A program made the position numbers and the translations under genes. The notes below the pieces were generated by a model. It worked only from the letters and a program-made list of their open reading frames with translations. It was not told where the DNA came from and searched no databases. A stretch of DNA of 64,000 nt from contig OU452224.1 of the NCBI GenBank assembly GCA_911728455.2, forward strand, positions 4,340,001 through 4,404,000, read 5' to 3'. Below are positions 45,571-59,100 of this stretch, piece by piece. Origin of the DNA: Marthasterias glacialis. Taxonomy: Eukaryota; Echinodermata; Asteroidea; Forcipulatida; Asteriidae. Position 1 is the stretch's first letter, and each line of letters starts with the position of its first letter.

Positions 45571-48500
45571 AATGGCACTTTTGTACACGTAGCTATAACA
45601 GAGTGAAAACAAGACTGAGCAACGACTCTATCTCCCAAAGTATTGGCGGGAAACTGACAAGTCCGACACTGTTGAAAAGCCCTGCTCATGGGCTTTCCGA
45701 AAATGACGGTCTTGGAGCTGCGGGATAAACAGGAAGGTTGCCAGGGACCGCGGAAGGAGGACACCCCGAGGATAACCAGTGCATACGACCATGCTTTGTG
45801 TGCGTCAACAATAGCCAAGGCTGCCACGTGTGTACTGGATCGAAGCCAGAAAAAAAAAAAAAAAAAAAAAAAAACGCCGAAAAAAGAAGTCGGCAGCACC
45901 ACGGCTAATAACTACAGAAATAATGGGGCTAGAGAGAAATTTCTTGTACCTGCAGTCAGCTACCATAGTCCTGCATCCGCAAATCTGGTTTTCCCGGCCA
46001 GCCAGGGCCATCTTCCGCCTTGAAACGACCAGGGAGCGGGGCTGCTCCGAGTGCGCTTCAAACGCCTGTCTAATGGCACTTTTGTACACGAAGCTGTAAC
46101 AGAGTGAAAACAAGACTCAGCAAAGACGCTATCTCCCAAAGTATTGGCGGAAAACTGACAAGTCTGACACTGTTGAAAAGCCCTGCTCATGGGCTTTCCG
46201 AAAATGCCGGTCTTGGGGCTGCAGGATAAACAGGGAGGTTGCCAGGGACCGCGGAAGGAGGACACCCCGAGGATGTCCAGTGCATACGGCCATGCTGTGT
46301 GTGCGTCAACAATAGCCATGGCTGCCACGTGTGGACTGGATCGAAGCCAGCAAAAAAAAAAAAAAAAAAAACGCCGAAAAAAGAAGTCGGCAGCACCACG
46401 GCTAATAACTACAGAAATAATGGGGCTAGAGAGAAATTTCTTGTACCTGCAGTCAGCTACCATAGTCCTGCATCCGAAAATTTTGTTTTCCCGGCCAGCC
46501 AGGGCCGTCTTCCGCCTTGAAACGACCAGGGAGCGGGGCTGCTCTGAGTGCGCTTCAAACGCCTGTCTAATGGCACTTTTGTACACGAAGCTGTAACAGA
46601 GTCAAAACAAGACTTAGCAACGACTCTATCTCCCAAAGTATTGGCGGGAAACTGACAAGTCCGACACTGTTGAAAAGCCCTGCTCATGGGCTTTCCAAAA
46701 ATGCCGGTCTTGGGGCTGCGGGATAAACAGGGTGGTTTCCAGGGACCGCGGAAGGAGGTCACCCCGAGGATGTCCAGTGCATACGGACATGCTGTGTGTA
46801 CGTCAACAATAGCCATGGCTGCTACGTGTGTACTGGATCGAAGCCAGCAAAAAATAAATAAAAAAAAACGCCGAAAAAAGAAGTCGGCAGCACCACGGCT
46901 AATAACTACAGAAATAATGGGGCTAAAGAAACATTTCTTGTACCTGCAGTCAGCTACCATAGTCCTGCATCCGAAAATTTTGTTTTCCCGGCCAGCCAGG
47001 GCCGTCTTCCGCCTTGAAACGACCAGGGAGCGGGGCTGCTCTGAGTGCGCTTCAAACGCCTGTCTAATGGCACTTTTGTACACGAAGCTGTAACAGAGTC
47101 AAAACAAGACTTAGCAACGACTCTATCTCCCAAAGTATTGGCGGGAAACTGACAAGTCCGACACTGTTGAAAAGCCCTGCTCATGGGCTTTCCAAAAATG
47201 CCGGTCTTGGGGCTGCGGGATAAACAGGGTGGTTTCCAGGGACCGCGGAAGGAGGTCACCCCGAGGATGTCCAGTGCATACGGACATGCTGTGTGTACGT
47301 CAACAATAGCCATGGCTGCTACGTGTGTACTGGATCGAAGCCAGCAAAAAATAAATAAAAAAAAACGCCGAAAAAAGAAGTCGGCAGCACCACGGCTAAT
47401 AACTACAGAAATAATGGGGCTAAAGAAACATTTCTTGTACCTGCAGTCAGCTACCATAGTCCTGCATCCGAAAATCAGGTTTTCCCGGCCAGCCAGGGCC
47501 ATCTTCCGCCTTGAAACGACCAGGGAGCGGGGCTGCTCCGAGTGCGCTTCAAACGCCTGTCTAATGGCACTTTTGTACACGAAGCTGTAACAGAGTGAAA
47601 ACCAGACTCAGCAAAGACGCTATCTCCCAAAGTATTGGCGGAAAACTGACAAGTCTGACACTGTTGAAAAGCCCTGCTCATGGGCTTTCCGAAAATGCCG
47701 GTCTTGGGGCTGCAGGATAAACAGGGAGGTTGCCAGGGACCGCGGAAGGAGGACACCCCGAGGATGTCCAGTGCATACGGCCATGCTGTGTGTGCGTCAA
47801 CAATAGCCAAGGCTGCCACGTGTGGACTGGATCGAAGCCAGCAAAAAATAAATAAATAAAAACGCCGAAAAAAGAAGTCGGCAGCACCACGGCTAATAAC
47901 TACAGAAATAATGGGGCTAAAGAAACATTTCTTGTACCTGCAGTCAGCTACCATAGTCCTGCATCCGAAAATCAGGTTTTCCCGGCCAGCCAGGGCCATC
48001 TTCCGCCTTGAAACGACCAGGGAGCGGGGCTGCTCCGAGTGCGCTTCAAACGCCTGTCTAATGGCACTTTTGTACACGAAGCTGTAACAGAGTGAAAACA
48101 AGACTCAGCAAAGACGCTATCTCCCAAAGTATTGGCGGAAAACTGACAAGTCTGACACTGTTGAAAAGCCCTGCTCATGGGCTTTCCGAAAATGCCGGTC
48201 TTGGGGCTGCAGGATAAACAGGGAGGTTGCCAGGGACCGCGGAAGGAGGACACCCCGAGGATGTCCAGTGCATACGGCCATGCTGTGTGTGCGTCAACAA
48301 TAGCCAAGGCTGCCACGTGTGGACTGGATCGAAGCCAGCAAAAAAAAAAAAAAAAAAAAACGCCGAAAAAAGAAGTCGGCAGCACCACGGCTAATAACTA
48401 CAGAAATAATGGGGCTAGAGAGAAATTTCTTGTACCTGCAGTCAGCTACCATAGTCCTGCATCCGAAAATTTTGTTTTCCCGGCCAGCCAGGGCCGTCTT

Positions 48501-48674
48501 CCGCCTTGAAACGACCAGGGAGCGGGGCTGCTCTGAGTGCGCTTCAAACGCCTGTCTAATGGCACTTTTGTACACGAAGCTGTAACAGAGTCAAAACAAG
48601 ACTTAGCAACGACTCTATCTCCCAAAGTATTGGCGGGAAACTGACAAGTCCGACACTGTTGAAAAGCCCTGCTC
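45571..48674. repeat. Satellite monomers with long A-tracts and a 497-bp tandem duplicate
   Basis: Anchors: 45,688, 46,189, 46,686, 47,183, 47,680 and 48,177. The 46,686 and 47,183 monomers are near-identical at 497 bp spacing (GTGGTTTCC, GAGGTCACC, AAATAAATAAAAAAAACGCC, CTAAAGAAACATTTC). The A-tract at 45,850-45,874 is the longest pure run in the window (25 A). From here to the right end nearly all monomers are of the GGCTAATAACTACAG/CAGTCAGCTACC subfamily. Confidence 0.85.
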
Positions 48675-49832
48675 ATGGGCTTTCCAAAAATGCCGGTCTT
48701 GGGGCTGCGGGATAAACAGGGTGGTTTCCAGGGACCGCGGAAGGAGGTCACCCCGAGGATGTCCAGTGCATACGGACATGCTGTGTGTACGTCAACAATA
48801 GCCATGGCTGCTACGTGTGTACTGGATCGAAGCCAGCAAAAAATAAATAAAAAAAAACGCCGAAAAAAGAAGTCGGCAGCACCACGGCTAATAACTACAG
48901 AAATAATGGGGCTAAAGAAACATTTCTTGTACCTGCAGTCAGCTACCATAGTCCTGCATCCGAAAATCAGGTTTTCCCGGCCAGCCAGGGCCATCTTCCG
49001 CCTTGAAACGACCAGGGAGCGGGGCTGCTCCGAGTGCGCTTCAAACGCCTGTCTAATGGCACTTTTGTACACGAAGCTGTAACAGAGTGAAAACAAGACT
49101 CAGCAAAGACGCTATCTCCCAAAGTATTGGCGGAAAACTGACAAGTCTGACACTGTTGAAAAGCCCTGCTCATGGGCTTTCCGAAAATGCCGGTCTTGGG
49201 GCTGCAGGATAAACAGGGAGGTTGCCAGGGACCGCGGAAGGAGGACACCCCGAGGATGTCCAGTGCATACGGCCATGCTGTGTGTGCGTCAACAATAGCC
49301 AAGGCTGCCACGTGTGGACTGGATCGAAGCCAGCAAAAAAAAAAAAAAAAAAAAACGCCGAAAAAAGAAGTCGGCAGCACCACGGCTAATAACTACAGAA
49401 ATAATGGGGCTAGAGAGAAATTTCTTGTACCTGCAGTCAGCTACCATAGTCCTGCATCCGAAAATTTTGTTTTCCCGGCCAGCCAGGGCCGTCTTCCGCC
49501 TTGAAACGACCAGGGAGCGGGGCTGCTCTGAGTGCGCTTCAAACGCCTGTCTAATGGCACTTTTGTACACGAAGCTGTAACACAGTGAAAACAAGACTTA
49601 GCAACGACTCTATCTCCCAAAGTATTGGCGGGAAACTGACAAGTCCGACACTGTTGAAAAGCCCTGCTCATGGGCTTTCCAAAAATGCCAGTCTTGGGGC
49701 TGCGGGATAAACAGGGTGGTTTCCAGGGACCGCGGAAGGAGGTCACCCCGAGGATGTCCAGTGCATACGGACATGCTGTGTGTACGTCAACAATAGCCAA
49801 GGCTGCTACGTGTCTACTGGATCGAAGCCAGC

Positions 49833-49850
49833 AAAAAAAAAAAAAAAGTA
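49833..49850. other. A-tract deletion joint, copy 1
   Basis: A 15-A run (49,833-49,847) goes straight into GTATTGGCGGG, removing about 265 bp between the A-tract and CCCAAAGTATTGG. AAA is present at both parental sites, so joining within the A-run is likely. Identical joints are at 51,053-51,069 and 54,599-54,617. Confidence 0.88.
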
Positions 49851-51052
49851 TTGGCGGGAAACTGACAAGTCCGACACTGTTGAAAAGCCCTGCTCATGGG
49901 CTTTCCAAAAATGCCGGTCTTGGGGCTGCGGGATAAACAGGGTGGTTTCCAGGGACCGCGGAAGGAGGTCACCCCGAGGATGTCCAGTGCATACGGACAT
50001 GCTGTGTGTACGTCAACAATAGCCAAGGCTGCTACGTGTGTACTGGATCGAAGCCAGCAAAAAAATAAAAAATAAATACGCCGAAAAAAGAAGTCGGCAG
50101 CACCACGGCTAATAACTACAGAAATAATGGGGCTAGAGAATCATTTCTTGTACCTGCAGTCAGCTACCATAGTCTTGCATCCGAAAATCTGGTTTTCCCG
50201 GCCAGCCAGGGCCATCTTCCGCCTTGAAACGACCAGGGAGCGGGGCTGCTCTGAGTGCGCTTCAAACGCCTGTCTAATGGCACTTTTGTACACGAAGCTG
50301 TAACAGAGTGAAAACAAGACTCAGCAAAGTCGCTATCTCCCAAAGTATTGGCGGGAAACTGACAAGTCTGACACTGTTGAAAAGCCCTGCTCATGGGCTT
50401 TCCGAAAATGACGGTCTTGGGGCTGCGGGAGAAACAGGGAGGTTGCCAGGGACCGCGGAAGGAGGACACCCCGAGGATGTCCAGTGCATACGGCCATGCT
50501 GTGTGTGCGTCAACAATAGCCAAGGCTGCCACGTGTGTACTGGATCGAAGCCAGCAAAAAAAAAAAAAAAAAAAACGCCGAAAAAAGAAGTCGGCAGCAC
50601 CACGGCTAATAACTACAGAAATAATGGGGCTAGAGAGAAATTTCTTGTACCTGCAGTCAGCTACCATAGTCCTGCATCCGAAAATTTTGTTTTCCCGGCC
50701 AGCCAGGGCCGTCTTCCGCCTTGAAACGACCAGGGAGCGGGGCTGCTCTGAGTGCGCTTCAAACGCCTGTCTAATGGCACTTTTGTACACGAAGCTGTAA
50801 CAGAGTGAAAACAAGACTTAGCAACGACTCTATCTCCCAAAGTATTGGCGGGAAACTGACAAGTCCGACACTGTTGAAAAGCCCTGCTCATGGGCTTTCC
50901 AAAAATGCCGGTCTTGGGGCTGCGGGATAAACAGGGTGGTTTCCAGGGACCGCGGAAGGAGGTCACCCCGAGGATGTCCAGTGCATACGGACATGCTGTG
51001 TGTACGTCAACAATAGCCAAGGCTGCTACGTGTGTACTGGATCGAAGCCAGC

Positions 51053-51069
51053 AAAAAAAAAAAAAAGTA
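51053..51069. other. A-tract deletion joint, copy 2
   Basis: A run of 14 A (51,053-51,066) is followed by GTATTGGCGGG. The surrounding monomers match those of copy 1 at an offset of about 1,219 bp, so this joint was amplified as part of the ~1.22-kb unit. Confidence 0.88.
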
Positions 51070-52908
51070 TTGGCGGGAAACTGACAAGTCTGACACTGTT
51101 GAAAAGCCCTGCTCATGGGCTTTCCAAAAATGCCGGTCTTGGGGCTGCGGGATAAACAGGGTGGTTTCCAGGGACCGCGGAAGGAGGTCACCCCGAGGAT
51201 GTCCAGTGCATACGGACATGCTGTGTGTACGTCAACAATAGCCAAGGCTGCTACGTGTGTACTGGATCGAAGCCAGCAAAAAAATAAAAAATAAATACGC
51301 CGAAAAAAGAAGTCGGCAGCACCACGGCTAATAACTACAGAAATAATGGGGCTAGAGAATCATTTCTTGTACCTGCAGTCAGCTACCATAGTCTTGCATC
51401 CGAAAATCTGGTTTTCCCGGCCAGCCAGGGCCATCTTCCGCCTTGAAACGACCAGGGAGCGGGGCTGCTCCGAGTGCGCTTCAAACGCCTGTCTAATGGC
51501 ACTTTTGTACACGAAGCTGTAACAGAGTGAAAACAAGACTCAGCAAAGTCGCTATCTCCCAAAGTATTGGCGGGAAACTGACAAGTCTGACACTGTTGAA
51601 AAGCCCTGCTCATGGGCTTTCCGAAAATGACGGTCTTGGGGCTGCGGGAGAAACAGGGAGGTTGCCAGGGACCGCGGAAGGAGGACACCCCGAGGATGTC
51701 CAGTGCATACGGACATGCTGTGTGTGCGTCAACAATAGCCAAGGCTGCCACGTGTGTACTGGATCGAAGCCAGCAAAAACAAAAAAAAAAAAAACGCCGA
51801 AAAAAGAAGTCGGCAGCACCACGGCTAATAACTACAGAAATAATGGGGCTAGAGAGAAATTTCTTGTACCTGCAGTCAGCTACCATAGTCCTGCATCCGA
51901 AAATTTTGTTTTCCCGGCCAGCCAGGGCCGTCTTCCGCCTTGAAACGACCAGGGAGCGGGGCTGCTCTGAGTGCGCTTCAAACGCCTGTCTAATGGCACT
52001 TTTGTACACGAAGCTGTAACAGAGTGAAAACAAGACTTAGCAACGACTCTATCTCCCAAAGTATTGGCGGGAAACTGACAAGTCCGACACTGTTGAAAAG
52101 CCCTGCTCATGGGCTTTCCAAAAATGCCGGTCTTGGGGCTGCGGGATAAACAGGGTGGTTGCCAGGGACCGCGGAAGGAGGACACCCCGAGGATGTGCAG
52201 TGCATACGGACATGCTGTGTGTACGTCAACAATAGCCATGGCTGCTACGTGTGTACTGGATCGAAGCCAGCAAAAAAAAAAAAAAAAAAACGCCGAAAAA
52301 AGAAGTCGGCAGCACCACGGCTAATAACTACAGAAATAATGGGGCTAGAGAATCATTTCTTGTACCTGCAGTCAGCTACCATAGTCTTGCATCCGAAAAT
52401 CTGGTTTTCCCGGCCAGCCAGGGCCATCTTCCGCCTTGAAACGACCAGGGAGCGGGGCTGCTCCGAGTGCGCTTCAAACGCCTGTCTAATGGCACTTTTG
52501 TACACGAAGCTGTAACAGAGTGAAAACAAGACTCAGCAAAGTCGCTATCTCCCAAAGTATTGGCGGGAAACTGACAAGTCTGACACTGTTGAAAAGCCCT
52601 GCTCATGGGCTTTCCGAAAATGACGGTCTTGGGGCTGCGGGAGAAACAGGGAGGTTGCCAGGGACCGCGGAAGGAGGACACCCCGAGGATGTCCAGTGCA
52701 TACGGCCATGCTGTGTGTGCGTCAACAATAGCCAAGGCTGCCACGTGTGTACTGGATCGAAGCCAGCAAAAACAAAAACAAAAAAAACGCCGAAAAAAGA
52801 AGTCGGCAGCACCACGGCTAATAACTACAGAAATAATGGGGCTAGAGAGAAATTTCTTGTACCTGCAGTCAGCTACCATAGTCCTGCATCCGAAAATTTT
52901 GTTTTCCC

Positions 52909-52920
52909 GGCTTGCCAAAC
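52909..52920. other. Deletion joint in satellite
   Basis: TTTTCCCGG is followed by CTTGCCAAACTGACAAG instead of CCAGCCAGGGCC. About 140 bp, from the CCAGCCAGG segment to GGCGGGAAACTG, are missing, so anchors 52,605 and 52,954 are only 349 bp apart. The bases CTTGCC are not accounted for exactly by either side, suggesting short filler or imperfect TTGGCG matching. Confidence 0.8.
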
Positions 52921-55900
52921 TGACAAGTCTGACACTGTTGAAAAGCCCTGCTCATGGGCTTTCCGAAAATGCCGGTCTTGGGGGTGCGGGATAAACAGGG
53001 AGGTTGCCAGGGACCGTGGAAGGAGGACACCCCGAGGATGTCCAGTGCATACGGCCATGCTGTGTGTGTGTCAACAATAGCCAAGGCTGCCACTTGTGTA
53101 CTGGATCGAAGCCAGCAAAAAAAAAACGCCGAAAAAAGAAGTCGGCAGCACCACGGCTAATAACTACAGAAATAATGGGGCTAGAGAGAAATTTCTTGTA
53201 CCTGCAGTCAGCTACCATAGTCCTGCATCCGAAAATTTTGTTTTCCCGGCCAGCCAGGGCCGTCTTCCGCCTTGAAACGACCAGGGAGCGGGGCTGCTCT
53301 GAGTGCGCTTCAAACGCCTGTCTAATGGCACTTTTGTACACGAAGCTGTAACAGAGTGAAAACAAGACTTAGCAACGACTCTATCTCCCAAAGTATTGGC
53401 GGGAAACTGACAAGTCCGACACTGTTGAAAAGCCCTGCTCATGGGCTTTCCAAAAATGCCGGTCTTGGGGCTGCGGGATAAACAGGGTGGTTTCCAGGGA
53501 CCGCGGAAGGAGGTCACCCCGAGGATGTCCAGTGCATACGGACATGCTGTGTGTACGTCAACAATAGCCATGGCTGCTACGTGTGTACTGGATCGAAGCC
53601 AGCAAAAAATAAATAAATAAAAACGCCGAAAAAAGAAGTCGGCAGCACCACGGCTAATAACTACAGAAATAATGGGGCTAAAGAAACATTTCTTGTACCT
53701 GCAGTCAGCTACCATAGTCCTGCATCCGAAAATCAGGTTTTCCCGGCCAGCCAGGGCCATCTTCCGCCTTGAAACGACCAGGGAGCGGGGCTGCTCCGAG
53801 TGCGCTTCAAACGCCTGTCTAATGGCACTTTTGTACACGAAGCTGTAACAGAGTGAAAACAAGACTCAGCAAAGACGCTATCTCCCAAAGTATTGGCGGA
53901 AAACTGACAAGTCTGACACTGTTGAAAAGCCCTGCTCATGGGCTTTCCGAAAATGCCGGTCTTGGGGCTGCAGGATAAACAGGGAGGTTGCCAGGGACCG
54001 CGGAAGGAAGACACCCCGAGGATGTCCAGTGCATACGGCCATGCTGTGTGTGCGTCAACAATAGCCAAGGCTGCCACGTGTGGACTGGATCGAAGCCAGC
54101 AAAAAAAAAAAAAAAAAAAAACGCCGAAAAAAGAAGTCGGCAGCACCACGGCTAATAACTACAGAAATAATGGGGCTAGAGAGAAATTTCTTGTACCTGC
54201 AGTCAGCTACCATAGTCCTGCATCCGAAAATTTTGTTTTCCCGGCCAGCCAGGGCCGTCTTCCGCCTTGAAACGACCAGGGAGCGGGGCTGCTCTGAGTG
54301 CGCTTCAAACGCCTGTCTAATGGCACTTTTGTACACGAAGCTGTAACAGAGTGAAAACAAGACTTAGCAACGACTCTATCTCCCAAAGTATTGGCGGGAA
54401 ATTGACAAGTCCGACACTGTTGAAAAGCCCTGCTCATGGGCTTTCCAAAAATGCCGGTCTTGGGGCTGCGGGATAAACAGGGTGGTTTCCAGGGACCGCG
54501 GAAGGAGGTCACCCCGAGGATGTCCAGTGCATACGGACATGCTGTGTGTACGTCAACAATAGCCAAGGCTGCTACGTGTGTACTGGATCGAAGCCAGCAA
54601 AAAAAAAAAAAAAAGTATTGGCGGGAAACTGACAAGTCCGACACTGTTGAAAAGCCCTGCTCATGGGCTTTCCAAAAATGCCGGTCTTGGGGCTGCGGGA
54701 TAAATAGGGTGGTTTCCAGGGACCGCGGAAGGAGGTCACCCCGAGGATGTCCAGTGCATACGGACATGCTGTGTGTACGTCAACAATAGCCAAGGCTGCT
54801 ACGTGTGTACTGGATCGAAGCCAGCAAAAAAATAAAAAATAAATACGCCGAAAAAAGAAGTCGGCAGCACCACGGCTAATAACTACAGAAATAATGGGGC
54901 TAGAGAATCATTTCTTGTACCTGCAGTCAGCTACCATAGTCTTGCATCCGAAAATCTGGTTTTCCCGGCCAGCCAGGGCCATCTTCCGCCTTGAAACGAC
55001 CAGGGAGCGGGGCTGCTCCGAGTGCGCTTCAAACGCCTGTCTAATGGCACTTTTGTACACGAAGCTGTAACAGAGTGAAAACAAGACTTAGCAACGACTC
55101 TATCTCCCAAAGTATTGGCGGGAAACTGACAAGTCCGACACTGTTGAAAAGCCCTGCTCATGGGCTTTCCAAAAATGCCGGTCTTGGGGCTGCGGGATAA
55201 ACAGGGTGGTTGCCAGGGACCGCGGAAGGAGGACACCCCGAGGATGTGCAGTGCATACGGACATGCTGTGTGTACGTCAACAATAGCCATGGCTGCTACG
55301 TGTGTACTGGATCGAAGCCAGCAAAAAAAAAAAAAAAAAAAAACGCCGAAAAAAGAAGTCGGCAGCACCACGGCTAATAACTACAGAAATAATGGGGCTA
55401 GAGAAACATTTCTTGTACCTGCAGTCAGCTACCATAGTCCTGCATCCGAAAATCTGGTTTTCCCGGCCAGCCAGGGCCATCTTCCGCCTTGAAACGACCA
55501 GGGAGCGGGGCTGCTCCGAGTGCGCTTCAAACGCCTGTCTAATGGCACTTTTGTACACGAAGCTGTAACAGAGTGAAAACAAGACTCAGCAAAGACGCTA
55601 TCTCCCAAAGTATTGGCGGGAAACTGACAAGTCTGACACTGTTGAAAAGCCCTGCTCATGGGCTTTCCGAAAATGCCGGTCTTGGGGCTGCGGGATAAAC
55701 AGGGAGGTTGCCAGGGACCACGGAAGGAGGACACCCCGAGGATGTCCAGTGCATACGGCCATGCTGTGTGTGCGTCAACAATAGCCAAAGCTGCCACTTG
55801 TGTACTGGATCGAAGCCAGCAAAAAAAAACGCCGAAAAAAGAAGACGGCAGCACCACGGCTAATAACTACAGAAATAATGGGGCTAGAGAGAAATTTCTT

Positions 55901-56143
55901 GTACCTGCAGTCAGCTACCATAGTCCTGCATCCGAAAATCTGGTTTTCCCGGCCAGCCAGGGCCGTCTTCCACCTTGAAACGACCAAGGAGCGGGGCTGC
56001 TCTGAGTGCGCTTCAAACGCCTGTCTAATGGCACTTTTGTACACGAAGCTGTAACAGAGTGAAAACAAGACTTAGCAACGACTCTATCTCCCAAATTATT
56101 GGCGGGAAACTGACAAGTCCGACACTGTTGAAAAGCCCTGCTC
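52921..56143. repeat. Satellite block partly duplicated from 49-50 kb
   Basis: Anchors: 52,954, 53,451, 53,938, 54,436, 54,663, 55,160 and 55,658. The 53,938-54,663 part matches 49,172-49,896 at +4,766 bp, including the CAGGATAAACAGG, GTGTGGACTGG and A-tract-joint monomers. The 55,160 monomer matches 52,109 (GGATGTGCAGTGC), so this block joins pieces from two earlier places. Confidence 0.85.
54599..54617. other. A-tract deletion joint, copy 3
   Basis: A run of 16 A (54,599-54,614) is followed by GTATTGGCGGG. It lies 4,766 bp from copy 1 with the same flanking monomers, showing that the ~1.22-kb segment was copied over a longer distance as well. Confidence 0.88.
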
Positions 56144-59100
56144 ATGGGCTTTCCAAAAATGCCGGTCTTGGGGCTGCGGGATAAACAGGGTGGTTGCCAG
56201 GGACCGCGGAAGGAGGACACCCCGAGGATGTCCAGTGCATACGGACATGCTGTGTGTGTACGTCAACAATAGCCATGGCTGCTACGTGTGTACTGGATCG
56301 AAGCCAGCAAAAAAAAAAAAAAAAAAAACGCCGAAAAAAGAAGTCGGCAGCACCACGGCTAATAACTACAGAAATAATGGGGCTAGAGAAACATTTTTTG
56401 TACCTGCAGTCAGCTACCATAGTCCTGCATCCGAAAATCTGGTTTTCCCGGCCAGCCAGGGCCATCTTCCGCCTTGAAACGACCAGGGAGCGGGGCTGCT
56501 CCGAGTGCGCTTCAAACGCCTGTCTCATGGCACTTTTGTACACGAAGCTGTAACAGAGTGAAAACAAGACTCAGCAAAGACGCTATCTCCCAAAGTATTG
56601 GCGGGAAACTGACAAGTCTGACACTGTTGAAAAGCCCTGCTCATGGGCTTTCCGAAAATGCCGGTCTTGGGGGTGCGGGATAAACAGGGAGGTTGCCAGG
56701 GACCGTGGAAGGAGGACACCCCGAGGATGTCCAGTGCATACGGCCATGCTGTGTGTGTGTCAACAATAGCCAAGGCTGCCACTTGTGTACTGGATCGAAG
56801 CCAGCAAAAAAAAACGCCGAAAAAAGAAGTCGGCAGCACCACGGCTAATAACTACAGAAATAATGGGGCTAGAAAGAAATTTCTTGTACCTGCAGTCAGC
56901 TACCATAGTCCTGCATCCGAAAATCTGATTTTCCCGGCCAGCCAGGGCCATCTTCCACCTTGAAACGACCAGGGAGCGGAGCTGCTCCGAGTGCGCTTCA
57001 AACGCCTGCCTAATGGCACTTTTGTACACGAAGCTATAACAGAGTGAAAACAAGACTTAGCAACGACTCTATCTCCCAAAGTATTGGCGGGAAACTGACA
57101 AGTCTGACACTGTCGGAAAGCCCTGCTTATGGGCTTTCCGAAAATGACGGTCTTGGGGCTGCGGGATAAACAGGGAGGTTGCCAGGGACCGCGGAAGGAG
57201 GACACCCCGAGGATAACCAGTGCATACGGCCATGCTGTGTGTGCGTCAACAATAGCGAAGGCTGCCACGTGTGTACTGGATCGAAGCCAGCAAAAAAAAA
57301 AAAAAAAAAAAAAACGCCGAAAAAAGAAGTCGGCAGCACCACGGCTAATAACTACAGAAATAATGGGGCTAGAAAGAAATTTCTTGTACCTGCAGTCAGC
57401 TACCATAGTCCTGCATCCGAAAATTTTGTTTTCCCGGCCAGCCAGGGCCGTCTTCCGCCTTGAAACGACCAGGGAGCGGGGCTGCTCTGAGCGCGCTTCA
57501 AACGCCTGTCTAATGGCACTTTTGTACACGAAGCTGTAACAGAGTGAAAACAAGACTCAGCAACAACTCTATCTCCCAAAGTATTGGCGGGAAACTGACA
57601 AGTCCGACACTGTTGAAAAGCCCTGCTCATGGGCTTTCCAAAAATGCCGGTCTTGGGGCTGCGGGATAAACAGGGTGGTTGCCAGGGACCGCGGAAGGAG
57701 GACACCCCGAGGATGTCCAGTGCATACGGACATGCTGTGTGTACGTCAACAATAGCCATGGCTGCTACATGTGTACTGGATCGAAGCCAGCAAAAAAAAA
57801 AAAAAAAAAAACGCCAAAAAAAGAAGTCGGCAGCAGCACGGCTAATAACTACAGAAATAATGGGGCTAGAGAAACATTTTTTGTACCTGCAGTCAGCTAC
57901 CATAGTCCTGCATCCGAAAATCTGGTTTTCCCGGCCAGCCAGGGCCATCTTCCGCCTTGAAACGACCAGGGAGCGGGGCTGCTCCGAGTGCGCTTCAAAC
58001 GCCTGTCTCATGGCACTTTTGTACACGAAGCTGTAACAGAGTGAAAACAAGACTCAGCAAAGACGCTATCTCCCAAAGTATTGGCGGGAAACTGACAAGT
58101 CTGACACTGTTAAAAAGCCCTGCTCATGGGCTTTCCGAAAATGCCGGTCTTGGGGGTGCGGGATAAACAGGGTGGTTGCCAGGGACCGCGGAAGGAGGAC
58201 ACCCCGAGGATGTCCAGTGCATACGGACATGCTGTGTACGTCAGCAAAAGCCATGGCTGCCACGTGTGTACTGGATCGAAGCCAGCAAAAAAAATAATAA
58301 AAACGCCGAAAAAGGAAGTCGGCAGCACCACGGCTAATAACTACAGAAATATTGGGGCTAGAGAGAAATTTCTTGTACCTGCAGTCAGCTACCTTAGTCC
58401 TGCATCCGAAAATCTGGTTTTCCCGGCCAGCCAGGGCCGTCTTCCGCCTTGAAACGACCAGGGAGCGGGGCTGCTCCGAGTGCGCTTCAAACGCCTGCAT
58501 GATGGCACTTTTGTACACGAAGCTATAACAAAGTGAAAACAAGACTTAGCAACGACTCTATCTCCCAAAGTATTGGCGGGAAACTGACAAGTCTGACACT
58601 GTCTGAAAGCCCTGCTCATGGGCTTTCCGAAAATGACGGTCTTGGGGCTGTGGGATAAACAGGGAGGTTGCCAGGGACCGCGGAAGGACACCCCGAGGAT
58701 GTCCAGTGCATACGGCCATGCTGTGTGTGCGTCAACAAAAGCCAAAGCGGCCACGTGTGTACTGGATCGAAGCCAGCAAAAAAAAAACGCCGAAAAAAGA
58801 AGTCGGCAGCACCACGGCTAATAACTACAGAAATAATGGGGCTAGAGAGAAATTTCTTGTACCTGCAGTCAGCTACCATAGTCCTGCATCCGAAAATTTT
58901 GTTTCCCGGCCAGCCAGGGCCGTCTTCCGCCTTGAAACGACCAGGGAGCGGGGCTGCTCCGAGTGCGCTCCAAACGCCTGTCTAATGGCACTTTTGTACA
59001 CGAAGCTGTAACAGAGTGAAAACAAGACTTAGCAACGACTCTATCTCCCAAAGTATTGGCGGGAAACTGACAAGTCTGACACTGTTGGAAAGCCCAGCTC
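56144..59100. repeat. ~1,485-bp three-monomer unit, two copies
   Basis: Anchors 56,144, 56,643 and 57,129 pair with 57,629, 58,126 and 58,618. Shared features are CCAAAAATGCC with GTGGTTGCC, GGGGGTGCGGGATAAAC, and AAAATGACGGTC. The second copy's last monomer has lost 3 bp (GCGGAAGGACACCCC near 58,680), a variant also seen at 63,090 and 63,570. Confidence 0.8.

Larger units (their letters stand above)
48675..52908. repeat. Mosaic block with ~1,220-bp units carrying truncated monomers
   Basis: Anchors: 48,675, 49,172, 49,670, 49,896, 50,393, 50,890, 51,115, 51,612, 52,109 and 52,605. Two units, 49,172-50,392 and 50,393-51,611 (1,221 and 1,219 bp), each consist of two monomers and a remnant of about 225 bp caused by a joint in the A-tract. 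Monomers at 50,393, 51,612 and 52,605 share AAAATGACGG and GCGGGAGAAACAGG. The segment 49,172-49,896 recurs 4,766 bp later at 53,938-54,663. Confidence 0.87.
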
